Origin: Collybia mongolica | Lineage: Eukaryota > Basidiomycota > Agaricomycetes > Agaricales > Clitocybaceae | NCBI GenBank assembly: GCA_013420905.1 | Contig: JAAXNY010000005.1 | Coordinates: 3,286,001-3,350,000, forward strand | Reading direction: 5' to 3' | Length of the DNA: 64,000 nt | Part shown: in pieces, positions 23,753 to 35,394 of the stretch | Numbering within the stretch: the first letter of the stretch is position 1 | How the letters are laid out: each line of letters begins with the position of its first letter | Made by a program: the position numbers and the translations under genes | The notes under the pieces: model-generated | What the model was told of the DNA's origin: nothing | Databases searched by the model: none | Seen by the model: the letters and a program-made list of their open reading frames with translations, nothing else

Positions 23753-26357
23753 TCAACCTGGCGAGCACGATTCCAAAAATGAGTTCTTGGGAAACGGTTT
23801 CTGGTAGTCGTTTCTCCATGTGGTAAGATTTGAGTTTGTGTACGCTTCCATGTGCCTGCTCAGATGAATTTTGTGCTTGATAGTTCTGATGTCAGTCGAA
23901 AACATACCTGTGGATATAATTTTCTGTCGGGAAGTTTTCTGGGTCACATCCAATGTTGATCGCGTCGGGGTGTTGATATACTCGGATCCAATCAATTCGC
24001 AAATGGTTTGGAAATTGCAAATGCTCAAAATCTATGGCTCCAAAATTTTTAGACATGCCTAGGTTGATGATCATATACTTGGAGGAAATGTGTTAAAGAG
24101 TCCGGTACATTAGATAAAAGGCAGACACATACCATGGGTTCCTGCGGCACTGGTCGTACTGATATCTGAACGGCAGGGTCAGGTCCGAGGCCACCCGATT
24201 TAATGGTCCATGAGGGCTTTCCATCCGACACCCAAGAAATGTACTAAAGCATATGGTAAGACAAACCTAACTACAAACGGTGAAACGTACAGCGTCATCG
24301 TAACCTAATGTCCCTGTGTCAGCGCCCACCGAACGGAAATACGAGGTACACGTAAATGCGAACACTCACCTGGCTTGTACTGAGAGAGAAAGGATTAGGT
24401 TAAATTTCATTTGCCGTACGCGCATTAAAATTGCGACTCACCTCGAATCCATAAACAGAATAGCATTCTTCAATCAACTCATAGCACCTTTGATTGGTGT
24501 TTGTTACGACCGAGGTCGCCTGCTGGGTTGCGCTACCGATAAAGCGGTTCAGGACGGAATCTGTGGGGTCAACGATACTCATATTTTCCGTCGTATTCTC
24601 CCAGATCCATGCGCGGTTGAAAGGCTATACAGTCGTAAATGTTATAATCAGTAAGACAAACCTCCGAGAAACCTCCGGGACGTTGCGTACCGCCCATTGA
24701 GCTGATTGCGACACCTGCCCAGTCAAAGGGTGTCCGGTAATCTATCTTCAATTGAGTAGAGAACTTTGCTAAGAAAGAGATGCATAACACATACCTGAGC
24801 CTCCAAAACATCGATTTCTGGTGCAGAGCGACCGACATAACTTCCATCCGGGTGCTTGGGTCCCGGGTGATCCTCACCTTCACATGTGCAACGGGAAAGT
24901 TTCTGTCCCGGTAAATATGATAAAGCGTAGCCAAAATTTGGGTCTCCGTCGATGGTTGCGGGTAAAGGAAATCCGTTACGGGTTTGGTTTGGTGCGGTAC
25001 CAACGTCACAGGAATCATATGTGTACGGCCACTAGTTTTGCTTGGATTCTGGTGATATAATACGTGGAAGTATAAGAGCTCACCGTTCCTTCAAGAGTTG
25101 CCCCATAGCCGGCACGACCGAGGTTTCCCATGGTCCAGACTGCAGGCCACATGCCCACGACATTGTTAGTGCCAGGTAACTGTACTGATGTTTCTATCAG
25201 GCCGCCTGTGAAGCAGAATTTGTTCCTGGGACATTATCAGAGATTTTCGGATGACTACCATGGCTTTGTTGATCATTACCACGATGATATCAAGCCTTCG
25301 AACCAGGTCAGCGGTGATGCTCTGGATATGACGAAAGGTAACTCACCTCCTTGGAAATTCAAATCATGTGTTGTCATCTCAGAGAAAGTGATCACTAGAG
25401 ACCCATTTTCCGTCGTAACAGCTTCAGGATCATACCATTCCAAGTTGTTTGTAGCCTAAGCCGTCAATTAGCATTGTCTAATGCATTTGCAAACAGCTTC
25501 CGACCCAATAATGAAGATCAGCCGCCTCCCAATATGGATCGTCACCAGGATAAAATGAGCGACCATCCATGTTAAACTCGTCAGAAAATACAAGCTGCCA
25601 TTGAGACCCATCCCTGTATGAAGCTTTCGTGTAAACATCAAGTGGTGTGTCATGGTCAATAAGGCCGAAATTCCCCATAGACGGAATCTGTTGAGCAATA
25701 ACATGAAATGTATACAAGAAAGGATGGAGCATAACGAACCTGGGTAGGTATGGGGTTCGTTCCACCGCGATTGGATATGGCAGCCTCTTCCGCCCTGTAC
25801 CGCGCATATGAAGCGACTGGGTACCCAATACTGCATGGGCGGGAAATCAATGTACATTCCCCTACTGAACTAGACTCTCTTACAAAAGGGTCAATATCCC
25901 TGTGCATAAGAAAATGAGACATCCAAGGTTTGCTAGACCTCTTGAAGAGAAGTTGAGATTTCCTTCATTATCTAGCTTAGCGGACCTGGCGTCCGGATTG
26001 TGAAGAGCATCGTCTGGTTCGATGAGGTCTGGTGAAAGATCAGAGCCCCACTGTCGAGGGTCGGGAGCTAGAGAATACTGGGGCACGCGTAAAAATAAAA
26101 TATGCATCAAAAAAGAACCTAATGAGGTATATCTACTTTATCAGTCAACGCGCTCAGCCTTGTCGAGCCGCCAAAAGAATAAGGAGTCTCTGAGCCAGTC
26201 TGAACCGCAAATAGTTATGCCTTGGGTAACCATTCATAAAAAAGAGACAAACCCAGCTTTCTCTGTACAGTCTGCCAATCGACTGTGAGCTGTGCAAAAA
26301 ACTAAGCGTTGGTGTGGAAGGGGGGCTGCTGGGCTCCCCAGTGTGAGGGGACGACAT
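23753..26357 (-). CDS. Kre6/Skn1-like GH16 protein of beta-1,6-glucan synthesis
   Basis: About 15 exons encode roughly 610 residues. A cytosolic N-terminal stretch ([18 protein letters not shown], then [16 protein letters not shown] and [10 protein letters not shown]) leads to a membrane anchor ([22 protein letters not shown]), so this is a type II membrane protein of the secretory pathway. The lumenal GH16 domain has [40 protein letters not shown] and the catalytic motif EIDVLEAQ, then IDWIRVYQ near the end. Yeast Kre6 is needed for cell-wall beta-1,6-glucan. Very small exons of 16 nt (25304-25319) and 10 nt (24370-24379) are required to keep the frame. The start is ATG 26357, just downstream of a purine-rich tract; an additional upstream exon is possible. 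Confidence 0.9.
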
Positions 26358-27043
26358 GGATGGCACGGGGCAAAGGGGAGGAAAGAGAAGGGAAGTGGTA
26401 TTAATGAAGTATGTAAAGGGTGGTGTGAATATGCCATGGAGGATAGCAACGAAGCCGAAGACTCGAAGCTAAAAAATCTCAACCTTAAAACGGACATACC
26501 ACATCCAGAAAGGTGGAGAGTCGGTAGCTTCTACCTATTCTCGGCCCAGAAGGCAAGTTGGTAACAAGCAGAAACCATTTTTTACGTTTGATATGCAGGG
26601 AGAAAGCCGTCAATATGGTTGCGATCGTGATTATTCGCGCTGATGATTGAGGAGCGTTCTGGATTTAGTATCCATTTATTGTTAAACTTTGTACATTATA
26701 CTTATGGCCTCGGAAATGAAACCTCAGGGCCTAGTGTTCTGCGGGGTGTCGGTGATACGTGAGTATAAGATGATGAGACCACCGCGCTTGACTAAAGACT
26801 TGCATTGGGTGGTGGTGGTAGTGGCGCGCTGCGGCAGTTGTCCGTGAGTAAGACCTATACTTGTCCCATGTATATTCGCGTTCGTACGTAGCCCATGGTG
26901 AGTGATACGTCCATCTTTCTCGAAGGAGGATGGTGAAGCAAGGATGAAGTTTGCCCAGCGCCACCCAGGCGGCAGATGCCGAAATTGTGTCCGTGATCAC
27001 TTCTATCAACAAATGACTTACCCTCCAACTTGTCTGACTTGGA
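26358..27043. other. Divergent promoter region, Kre6-like / F-box gene
   Basis: The 686 bases hold no supported gene. Next to the Kre6-like start is a purine-rich run (26367-26400, GGGGCAAAGGGGAGGAAAG), which reads as a CT-rich tract on that gene's strand, a common feature of fungal start-site regions. Open frames here have no family features. Confidence 0.4.
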
Positions 27044-28534
27044 ATGCAATTCGAGTCACTGCCTGTCGAGCTTATTGCTGATATTCTGGGTGAACTCGAC
27101 CTTGAATCACTCATAAAACTATCGTATTTGTCCAGACGCCTCCATGATATCGCTTCAGACTCTTCATTGAATCCTTGGAGGCGGCCAATTCTTCGAAATC
27201 TTCGTTCCAACAATTATGAAGAGTCCCTCAAACACCTGAGTGTTCGCCTCACTGTGCCTCGTCAAAACTGGATAGAGGTCTTGAGCCTCGCCCGCCCCTC
27301 ATATATTCTATTTGAAACAACGCTGCCACATCTGAAAGATGTTGAATGGGAAGAGTGTTTCAACCGGCGATTTCTACCAGGGTGGCGTAAATGGAAGAAA
27401 GACGGAAGTTGGAAAGAGGTCTACCTTAAGTCAGTCGTCCAACAAGCTCATGTGCGTTTTGGTCTCCAATCACATTGTTTGTTAGGATGTTACATCGAGT
27501 TTTCCACCGCAGCCAAACTTCATGCACTGCAGATGAATCATGGACCAAGTTGGTTCTCGTTTCCGCCGCTTCCATCGACCCAACACTGATTATATCAGAT
27601 ACATTGTGTTGAACCGCAACGGCTCCGCTAACGAACTCCAGATTACTTCCCGTGGCTTCAATCCACTCGTGTTGTTCAATGAAATGAAGTGCGTTCTCGC
27701 TTGCAAAGCACTCCTTTTTTGCGTGAGGCTGTGCCCTGACCGTCTAATAGGCTTCAGAACAATCTAGCTCACCTTGAGACTCGTGTCAGGGTTTGTAGGT
27801 GATTCTAATTAGCTGAGCGAGACTCTGACTATTGCTCGCTCACGTAGCTCGTCGTTGAGGTTGCAGACGTTCGCATATTGGCCTTTGGCACATTGAATAG
27901 ACCTAGAAGCACCTTGACGGTTAATCCCAACGCTCATGTCTTTTTGCACCCCCCCGGAGTAGATACTGATGGTATCACACACTCCCCTATTGGTGGAGCG
28001 ACACCACGACTCAGTGACTTAATTAACGACCACGGTGTTTATCCTGTGCAAGAATCAACGCTGCCTGCTTACTGTATGTGAATTGTATATGCGCCTTGCA
28101 CATCCTAACCTGAATTACATAGCCTTTCGTGCTTCACCAGAAACATACACGCATTTAGTACACCCTTTACCCTCCCCATCACACGCCAACTACCCTTTCT
28201 TTACACCGGGAGGAGGTGATAAACGCTGGCTCGGCTCCGGTGAAGTCGAAGAAGAAGGGCTTCGCTGGGTGGGAGGGCTCATGTAAGAGCTTCCGTGGCA
28301 CGCTGTCTCGAATATTCACTAAGGTGTACCACCCCTCCCAGGGTAATTGCTCAGATACTAGACTCACGTACTCGCGAATTATCTGGTGACTGGCCCCCAC
28401 TCCAAGATTTAGATCTCGTCGTCGGCCCCGGACGGCAGCAATACGCGTCTTTTACTTGGAGTGATTTATGGGCGATCGCACCATGGATGGAAGAGAGGAT
28501 CACCAAAAAAATTGAAGGCCCTGGACTAGGTTGA
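27044..28534 (+). CDS. F-box protein, substrate adaptor of SCF ubiquitin ligase
   Basis: About seven exons encode roughly 386 residues. The F-box is at the very N-terminus (SLPVELIADILGELDLESLIKL and the next ten residues), which binds Skp1. The rest is conserved among mushroom F-box proteins of this type (CTADESWTKYIVLNRNGSAN, GFNPLVLFNEMK, LAFGTLNRPRSTLTVN) and has a Gly/Pro-rich loop (FFTPGGGDKRWLG). No WD40 or leucine-rich repeats are visible, so the substrate is unknown. The first intron starts at 27430 (AA|GTCAGT), which is the only donor that keeps the frame into the MLHRVFHRSQTSC exon at 27486. Confidence 0.87.
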
Positions 28535-29130
28535 TGAGATGTTTAGAAACATTTAAGAATTTCTCTTTATTTCTGTTTGATGCCCCTTTTCGCTTTTGGT
28601 TTTATGTATATGGTATCTAGGTTCTCGCAAACAATATTTTTGCCTAGCCCACCTTTGTTCAGCGGACAGCCGGTTGCTTGCTTTCTCGGCCCACGTGGGG
28701 AACAAGATCGGTATGTCGGGGTTACCCTCCTTTGTTGATTGATCGACCTAAATGAAGCCTATGTTTGAAATTCTTTTTGATTCTAGGTCCCGAAACAAAG
28801 TGACTCTGATCACTTGTCCAATCCTCAAAGGTGGTAGTTTCCTTTCCAAGCCTTTCAAACCAAATCCCCCTGCTTATCCGATACGCCCTCAAGACAATAG
28901 GAATGACCGGCAATGTGATCTCATCGTTGCTTCCTTTGTGTTCTCGAGAAGATGTATGCGATGTCTATTGAAACTTTATAAACCTATGAAATTTGAAGGA
29001 TTTCATTTTGGTCCGGTCTTTTTCCCTCCTTCCCTCCACCTTCCCACCCGTCTCGTCTCTTTCTTTTATCACCAGCGTTGCAGGACAGCAGCTGATATAT
29101 TCTCTCCCTAATTAACGTTATCGGATCAAC
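28535..29130. other. Intergenic, F-box gene / zinc-finger gene
   Basis: About 600 bases between two plus-strand genes. A long open stretch at 28752-29111 has no family features and unusual composition. CT-rich runs near 29020-29065 (CTCCTTCCCTCC) lie about 70-110 bp before the zinc-finger start and probably mark its promoter. Confidence 0.4.
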
Positions 29131-30356
29131 ATGACTGCCACAGTAGGTTCCTAGGAGCTCCTCTACTTTGTGCCATTGCTTATGCGCCTCTTAGTGGCCT
29201 TGTACAACTTGCTCGAAGGTCTTTTCACGTAAAGGCGACCTTTCCCGGCATGGTAACCTGCATACAGGAATAAAGTGGGGTTTTCGCGCTTCCCCACCTG
29301 TATGTTGCTAATTCTTTATGTATCAGGCCACATAAATGTGAAGATTGCGGCAAGCAGTTTTCTCAGTTCTCTGGTTTGAAGACACACAGAAATGTGCAGT
29401 ATGTTTACCCTTCATATGTTTTACTCAGTACTATGCTGATTCTTTGTTACTAAGTACGAAGGTCAAGCCATTCAGATGTGGTATGAATGGGTGCTCAGCG
29501 GCCTTTGGTGACCCGTCATCTTGTGCGCGACACCGTAAAGAAACGCATAGAACTCTTGGCGCCTTCCGATGCCCTGTCCAGAACTGTAAATCAAGGTACT
29601 TGCGAACACCTGTTCGTTTCATGGGAGCACCCCTTATTTCATTTTTCCTTCTTCAACGTACAGCATCAAACGACGTTCGGCCTTTAAAGTTCACCTTCGA
29701 AAGCACAAGATCGACCCCGACAGTGTTGACATCGATGCAATGGCACCCCCTTTACTTCCGCGACCATCTCTACCACGGAGGAGCTCCATCCACCATGCGA
29801 CTACCACTGTTGACTTCGGGACTTTTGATAGCATCATGCCAGACATCGCCTTCTCGAATGTCAATCCCCACGCATATTGTGAGCCACTGCTCCATTTGTA
29901 AAATTCAGTTCTAATACACACTCAGACGCCCCCCAACCGACCGCCCCTTCGTACTATTACCCCATCTCAGATTTTCCTGCAAACCTCAGTAGCTCTTATG
30001 TTAATAACGCTTGGTATTCTCAAAACGACACGACCCAACAACAGGGGATGCCGGACATTCCTAAAGGAACAGAACGGCTTTACACCATCGATTCGCCATC
30101 TACTCCAAATCTTGATTTCTCTCTTTCTCCATCACCATCCCCTTCACGAAACGACTCCGTCCGTACACCCGTTTGCCCAGTCGGGACTCATCATGCAAGA
30201 TTTTTGACAGTATTGCCTTCGACATCTTCACGTTCACCACTTTCCCAGTCCCAGTCTCCACAATTGCCATACTTCGCTGAGCCCATGTTTGCAGCACAGA
30301 AAGATGCGCAGTGGAACTATGAGCTTTCTGTCTTTGGAAGTCCTATGCACACCTGA
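29131..30356 (+). CDS. C2H2 zinc-finger transcription factor
   Basis: Six exons give about 316 residues. Exon 1 is only 12 nt (29131-29142, Met-Thr-Ala-Thr) and joins at 29195 to the first finger (CTTCSKVFSRKGDLSRHGNLH). The second finger is CEDCGKQFSQFSGLKTHRNVH with linker TGIKPHK, the third is CGMNGCSAAFGDPSSCARHRKETH and the fourth is CPVQNCKSSIKRRSAFKVHLRKH. The C-terminal 200 residues are Ser/Pro-rich and disordered, as expected for a regulatory region. The target genes cannot be told from sequence. The upstream exon join was chosen because it restores a complete Cys pair and the TG-x-KPH linker. Confidence 0.88.
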
Positions 30357-30779
30357 CGATGATAGCATAACTTGACACGGGTCTGGACCCGTCTTACTCT
30401 GTAACATTACTGCTACTACTGTATCCATTAGCACAACCACTCTTTATCTTTCGCATACGTACCCCAGATATCCAGCTATCGTACATTTTATCTAATGATA
30501 CCCCTGAAAGCCGAGGCTTCGCCGATGTCCATCTACAAATAGACCATTTTGGCGGTGGCGACCGAAACAAACAATGGCGCATTTCAATTTGCAAAAGGTT
30601 CACAAAAATAAAAGTTGTTACCATCTCCGGCTAGTGCCCATCTAAGCCTGCACTTGTCCCGCGCCAACTCGCTCTGATTATCCCTATCTCCCTCCGTCAC
30701 TGGAGCACACATACTCAAACTACTGCTCGTTCAATACTCCGCGCTTCGTCTGTGGCGCCAACGACCTGTTTTACTAAGA
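30357..30779. other. Intergenic, zinc-finger gene / ubiquitin protease
   Basis: About 420 bases holding the 3' UTR of the zinc-finger gene and the promoter of the next. No ORF with family features and no clear motif. Confidence 0.4.
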
Positions 30780-32924
30780 ATGATGCTCGCATCGCCACTA
30801 CCCGCCCAACCAGCCTTCTCCACCCAACGTTCCTCCGACGATTCCTTGCAATATAGGCCGGCAAAGGATCTAGAAGCTTTCAATAGTCTGCTCCCTCCAG
30901 CGATCGAGTTCATAGAAGGGTCCTCATCGGGTGCCCTTGCTGTACCACCAGGCAAATATGAACCAATAAATGGATCGCCAAAACCTTCTAAAGTCGAGGC
31001 AAGCCTATAAATCACTTATCCCATCGCTCTCCCCAACCTCTTGTTTTTTAAGCGACCCGAAACCCCGAAGCTTCCACTAACCCCTGCTAAAGTTGTGAAC
31101 CCTGAAGCTCCACCTAAAGCCAAAGTGCCCTCACTATACCCGGGCGGTATCGATCTCACATGGCCTGAGGGGTGTAACCGTGCCCCTGGTTTATTCAACA
31201 CCGGCAACACTTGCTTTCTCAATAGTGTCCTTCAATGTCTCCTGCACACCCCCCCTCTTCTCCGCGTTCTAATCGCCCACCGGGGGGATTTATGTGAGTT
31301 ACCTTTCTGCGCGATTGGGGATACAAAGGTTTGATAAAATGCATTAGGCCGAGCTGGGAGCGGTTTCTGTATGGCGTGCAACATGAGAATAGTGGTCACT
31401 CAAGCTCACGGGAAGAAGGTAGCTTTTTCTCCCACACATATCACCGGCAAGCTACAAAGTGAGTGGCTCGGTCTCATTGAAATAACCTGCAATTGATCTA
31501 ATAACACAGTCATCGCGAAACATATGAGGAAAGGCAGGCAGGAGGATTCACATGAATTTCTTCGTTATGCAATTGATGCCTTACAGAAGTCCTGCTTAGC
31601 TGGATATCCACCGTACGCTACATATATCTCATTGTGAATTTTGCTCAACAAATCCGCAGAAAAATCGACCCCAAACTCGCTGAGACGACATGGGTGCACA
31701 AGATATTCGGAGGCCGACTGCGGTCGCGCGTAACGTGCCATGACTGTGGGCACAATAGCGACACATTCGATCGAATACTCGATCTCAGTGTTGATATCCA
31801 CAAGGCGGAATCTTTAAGAGAAGCGCTGCGCAAATTTGTTGCTGTCGACTATTTGAGGGGAGCTGATAAATACAAATGCGAAAAGCAAGTATCACATTAT
31901 GTGGACGAGGGCCTTCCTGACCATCCGTAATAGGTGTAAAAAACATGTCGTGGCTGAGAAACGTTTTAGCCTGCATGATGCACCAGCAGTTTTGACCGTG
32001 CACTTGAAGCGATTCTCCCCGCTGGGCAGAAAGATTGGTCACCATGTCCAATACGAGGATCACTTATCTATGCAACCTTACATGAGTGAGGGGCAGTTTG
32101 GTCCTTTATACTCTTTATATGGCGTCATATGCCATGCAGGTGGGGGTCCAAATTCGGGACATTACTTTGCCTACATCAAAAGTAAGGATGGGCAGTGGTG
32201 GGAGATGAACGATGAATCTGTCACGATGCTTAGCGGTGGGCCTCCTGTCAACAAAAGGACCGCATATATGCTGTTCTATATTCGAAGGAAAGGCCAGGAA
32301 TTAGAAGCAGCTATGGCTTCAAAAGCAATTTCGATACCATACCAGAAACCCCATCTGATCTCCGGTATGAAGAAGAGGAAGGAGAGGGAAGAAGTGGAGG
32401 ACAAAGGCATCCAGGTTCCGAAACCCTTTATTGGTCCATTACTCCCTTCGACACCTGTGAACTCTGAAGCCTCACAAGTGAAACGACACAAGTCTGACTC
32501 AACAGACCCCCAGGCAGCTTTAGTCAAGACTAAAATTGAAGCCGCTGCGTCTGCTCAAGCTCGTGTTGCCCTAACTAGTTTAGGTGACTATGCGTCGGAC
32601 AGCGAGGATGAGGGAGAAAAAATCAGCGATCGAGCAAAGGAATCAACAACGCCGATTAAGACACCACTTGCACCATCATCGTCGCCTACTCTGCCACCGT
32701 CATCGCCACCCCCTGTTGCACCTTCAAGTTTCTACGCAGAGAGTTATTCAAAGAAACGAAAAGCAGTCGATGCTGAGTCAGATGATGCACGCAAAGCTGA
32801 CGCACGCAAGCGAATACCCATTCAGTCCCAACCGGCTAGTGAACCGAAAAGACGAGTAGTGAACCCATATAACCAGTTGTGGCGGGGTTCGGGAAAGAGT
32901 AGACCGAGACCACGGGGACTCTAA
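30780..32924 (+). CDS. Ubiquitin-specific protease (USP36/Ubp10-like deubiquitinase)
   Basis: Six exons (30780-30998, 31053-31293, 31348-31458, 31510-31612, 31660-31884, 31934-32924) give about 629 residues. The Cys box ([18 protein letters not shown]) is near residue 110, followed by [14 protein letters not shown] and a structural zinc site with TCHDCG and CEKCKK. The His box ([14 protein letters not shown]) is near residue 380. The C-terminal 200 residues are basic and disordered, with clusters such as KKRKAVDAE and KRRVVNPYN, suggesting nuclear or nucleolar location as in USP36. The join CEK|CKK demands a GC-AG intron (31885-31933). The first intron also seems to use a GC donor (GAG|GCAAGC), though a weak GT donor six bases upstream is also in frame. 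Confidence 0.92.
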
Positions 32925-33019
32925 TCGCGGACTACGCTTCTGTATGCATAACTTGTAAAGTTAAGATTAATATTAAGCATTCAAACCACGTCATCCAGGA
33001 TACACCACAGGCTTCATTG

Positions 33020-34820
33020 TCATAGTTTGGACTTGAGTTTTTCTGTAATGGATGTGACTCTAGCTCCATCCTCGTTTCCATCCTCCCACCATACGACGGT
33101 CACTGTAACGTCATCTCTATATCTCCGAGAAAGGGGGGCCGGTATGCTCAACAATTGCCGTAGGGACATTTCGTCCCCACCCCCAAATGCATTGCGGATC
33201 AGATGGGCACTAATATTATCGTCAGCAAATGCCCAAGACTCATTCTGTGCCTTTCTTTTGTTCTTTCCTTCCACAGCAGGTGTGCCAGAAGAAGTTGGAA
33301 CCAACGAAGGAAGGTCAGTTTTTGGAATGGCTCCCTTCAATCCCACAAGATGGCCACCGACTAAACTTACCACATCCTCGGAACTATGGCACAGATCAGA
33401 TTAATTAGTGGGTCGATGAAAAGTAGTAATGCCTGAGTTGATCCCAAAGGCCATCGGTTGCGAGGACGAGAAAGTGAACAGCCTTTTCGGCTGAATCTTT
33501 GGCTGGTGTAGAGAATGAGAGTTTCCGATGGGTTACGACTGGCCGAGCTATCACGTATGGAGGCGTCTTGAACAAGGATGGGGCTGGTCGCATTGGCCTA
33601 CCATTCCCTACAAGAAATGCCTGGCTGAGCCTTGAATGAAGGTCAGAATTGTGCCGAGGTAAAACAAGAGAAAGCGCACGTTTCCTGGATTGCACGAGGC
33701 CACTTGTATCGAGCATCCCCAAAGGCGCGCGATGGCTCCAACCCACCTAGGATTCGTCCTTCGCGAATCACATAATCAGCTTCGTCTTTCGGGTGTTCCG
33801 ATTGCACACTAAATCCTGGGATTTAGACAAAATATGCAATTATTTGTATTAGCATCATACCGTTTGAGCTCATTGGGGTTCCGTCCTGTTTGGTCTTCAC
33901 TGAGAACTTCGACTCTCCACTGACCCTTTCCATCCCCCGTCTTCTCCCACACTCCTGCGACAGCCCGGCTATCACCAGTACATGCAATATAAAGATCGCG
34001 GTGAGCAATATCGAATACTGCCATCAACGCGCAGCTCCCTGTATAAATCGTGAGGCTAGAAGTAACGAAAAACAAAACATATAATACCAGAGATAGCTGG
34101 TAACATTGTAGAAAGGGCCAGTGGATGCTGGCTAAGGTCGGGCACAACTTTGTTCTTTCGCGACTCTTCATCCAAATTATCCGCAAGGACACGAATAGGT
34201 GCATTGAGAAGTTCACTGTCTAGCTTGGCGAATGCGTCGGCAATAGCTTTCGATACTCGTTGAGGGTTTGAATCGAGTGCAGTGTAGACATTCTGTGCAG
34301 AGGAGTCCCAAAGCACACCCTTGATGCCCTCAAAAAGGCCAACTTTTGACGTTGCTTGAGGGTTTACCACAAGAGTTGAAAGTTCCAGTGCGACAGCCTT
34401 GATGAGAACACGCGAGAGGAGCTGGGATGTGTTGTGCCCGCCGTGACCGTCCATTACAGCGAAAAAAAGATAATCGCCTGGGGCTGATGGGTCTGACTCG
34501 TCTCTTTGGATAACTTGGGCACAATTCGCATCTTCGATAGGGTCGTTCGACGCCAGCGCAGCTGTCGCGTAGTTCCAAACGGGTCCCCCCGGTGGTGAGT
34601 GCGTATTAACCGTCGCATGCTCCCGAATCCGAGCTTCAAGAGTGCTCATAGGCAGCAGGGGCAACGTGCGTGTAGCCATTTCTGCCTTTCCGCCAGGGCC
34701 CTTGACTCTGACAGGTAGGTCGAATGTCTGGTGATGCTCAGGTCTTGACCTGAAGTATAGGTAGGCGGGTGTTCCGATAACGACAGTTGCAGCAACTGGC
34801 TTCCACGCATGTCGGAGCAT
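33020..34820 (-). CDS. Mitochondrial PP2C phosphatase, Ptc5 / pyruvate dehydrogenase phosphatase type
   Basis: The gene has several exons and encodes roughly 540 residues. The N-terminus (MLRHAWKPVAATVVIGTP) is basic then hydrophobic, like a mitochondrial presequence with a membrane segment. PP2C motifs appear in order: ANCAQVIQRDESD, FAVMDGHGGHN with metal-binding Asp, ACTGDSRAVAG, EPSRAFGDARYKWPRAIQE, LATDGLWDQL and DDVTVTVVWW near the C-terminus. Enzymes of this type remove phosphate from the E1-alpha subunit of pyruvate dehydrogenase and so activate it. The exon with GGLEPSRAFGD (about 33700-33800) lies between two short introns. Its stop is 95 bp from that of the ubiquitin protease, tail-to-tail. 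Confidence 0.9.
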
Positions 34821-35394
34821 TCCAGGCCGCCTGGATCGTCGACACTTCGCTTACTTGTTTAAACTGGGATATAATGCGGCCACAACAGCAGGGTCTTTTT
34901 TTTCCTGTGTATTAGATATTGATCATAATATGACAGTCAAGCTGCAACATACGTAAATCGATAAATTTTAAAACTTGACTTGTCTGGAGTCGGTGAGCAG
35001 CGTCTGGCAATTCCTTTGCCTGGATTACGTAAAGAACACGCTCCATTCATGATTCACGTGACAATTCTTTGTTTGGACACAAAGGTGTTACCCTGAGCTT
35101 TTGTCCATCGCCTTCTCATTTCAAGTTGCCTTCAACGATCTGTCAGTTGATCTCCTTTGCCAGGTCTGCTTGTCATCGGGACCCACAACGTCAAACGGGA
35201 TTAACGGAATCGTCCCCGCGCAACAGTCAATTTGCGCAAGGTCCTACACGTGTGATCTCGCCGCATGTCGGCCCAAGCATTCGAGTCACCTCAAGATCAA
35301 AGGGCATTACCAGAAACAGCCACGGGCGTCTCTGCGTTGTTTCAAATACTGGCATCGAGGCTCCCATCTCCCGCACCCGTAAGTCAAGAGAGTG
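34821..35394. other. Divergent promoter region, PP2C / unknown gene
   Basis: These 574 bases separate two divergent starts. The part at 35070-35390 has overlapping open frames on both strands without family features. An ATTTCACGTGACAATT-like E-box core (CACGTG, about 35055) is the only motif noticed. Confidence 0.4.

Noticed and set aside
28752..29111. 119-codon ORF between the F-box and zinc-finger genes
   Set aside because: No ordered domain, odd composition and overlap with the likely zinc-finger promoter.
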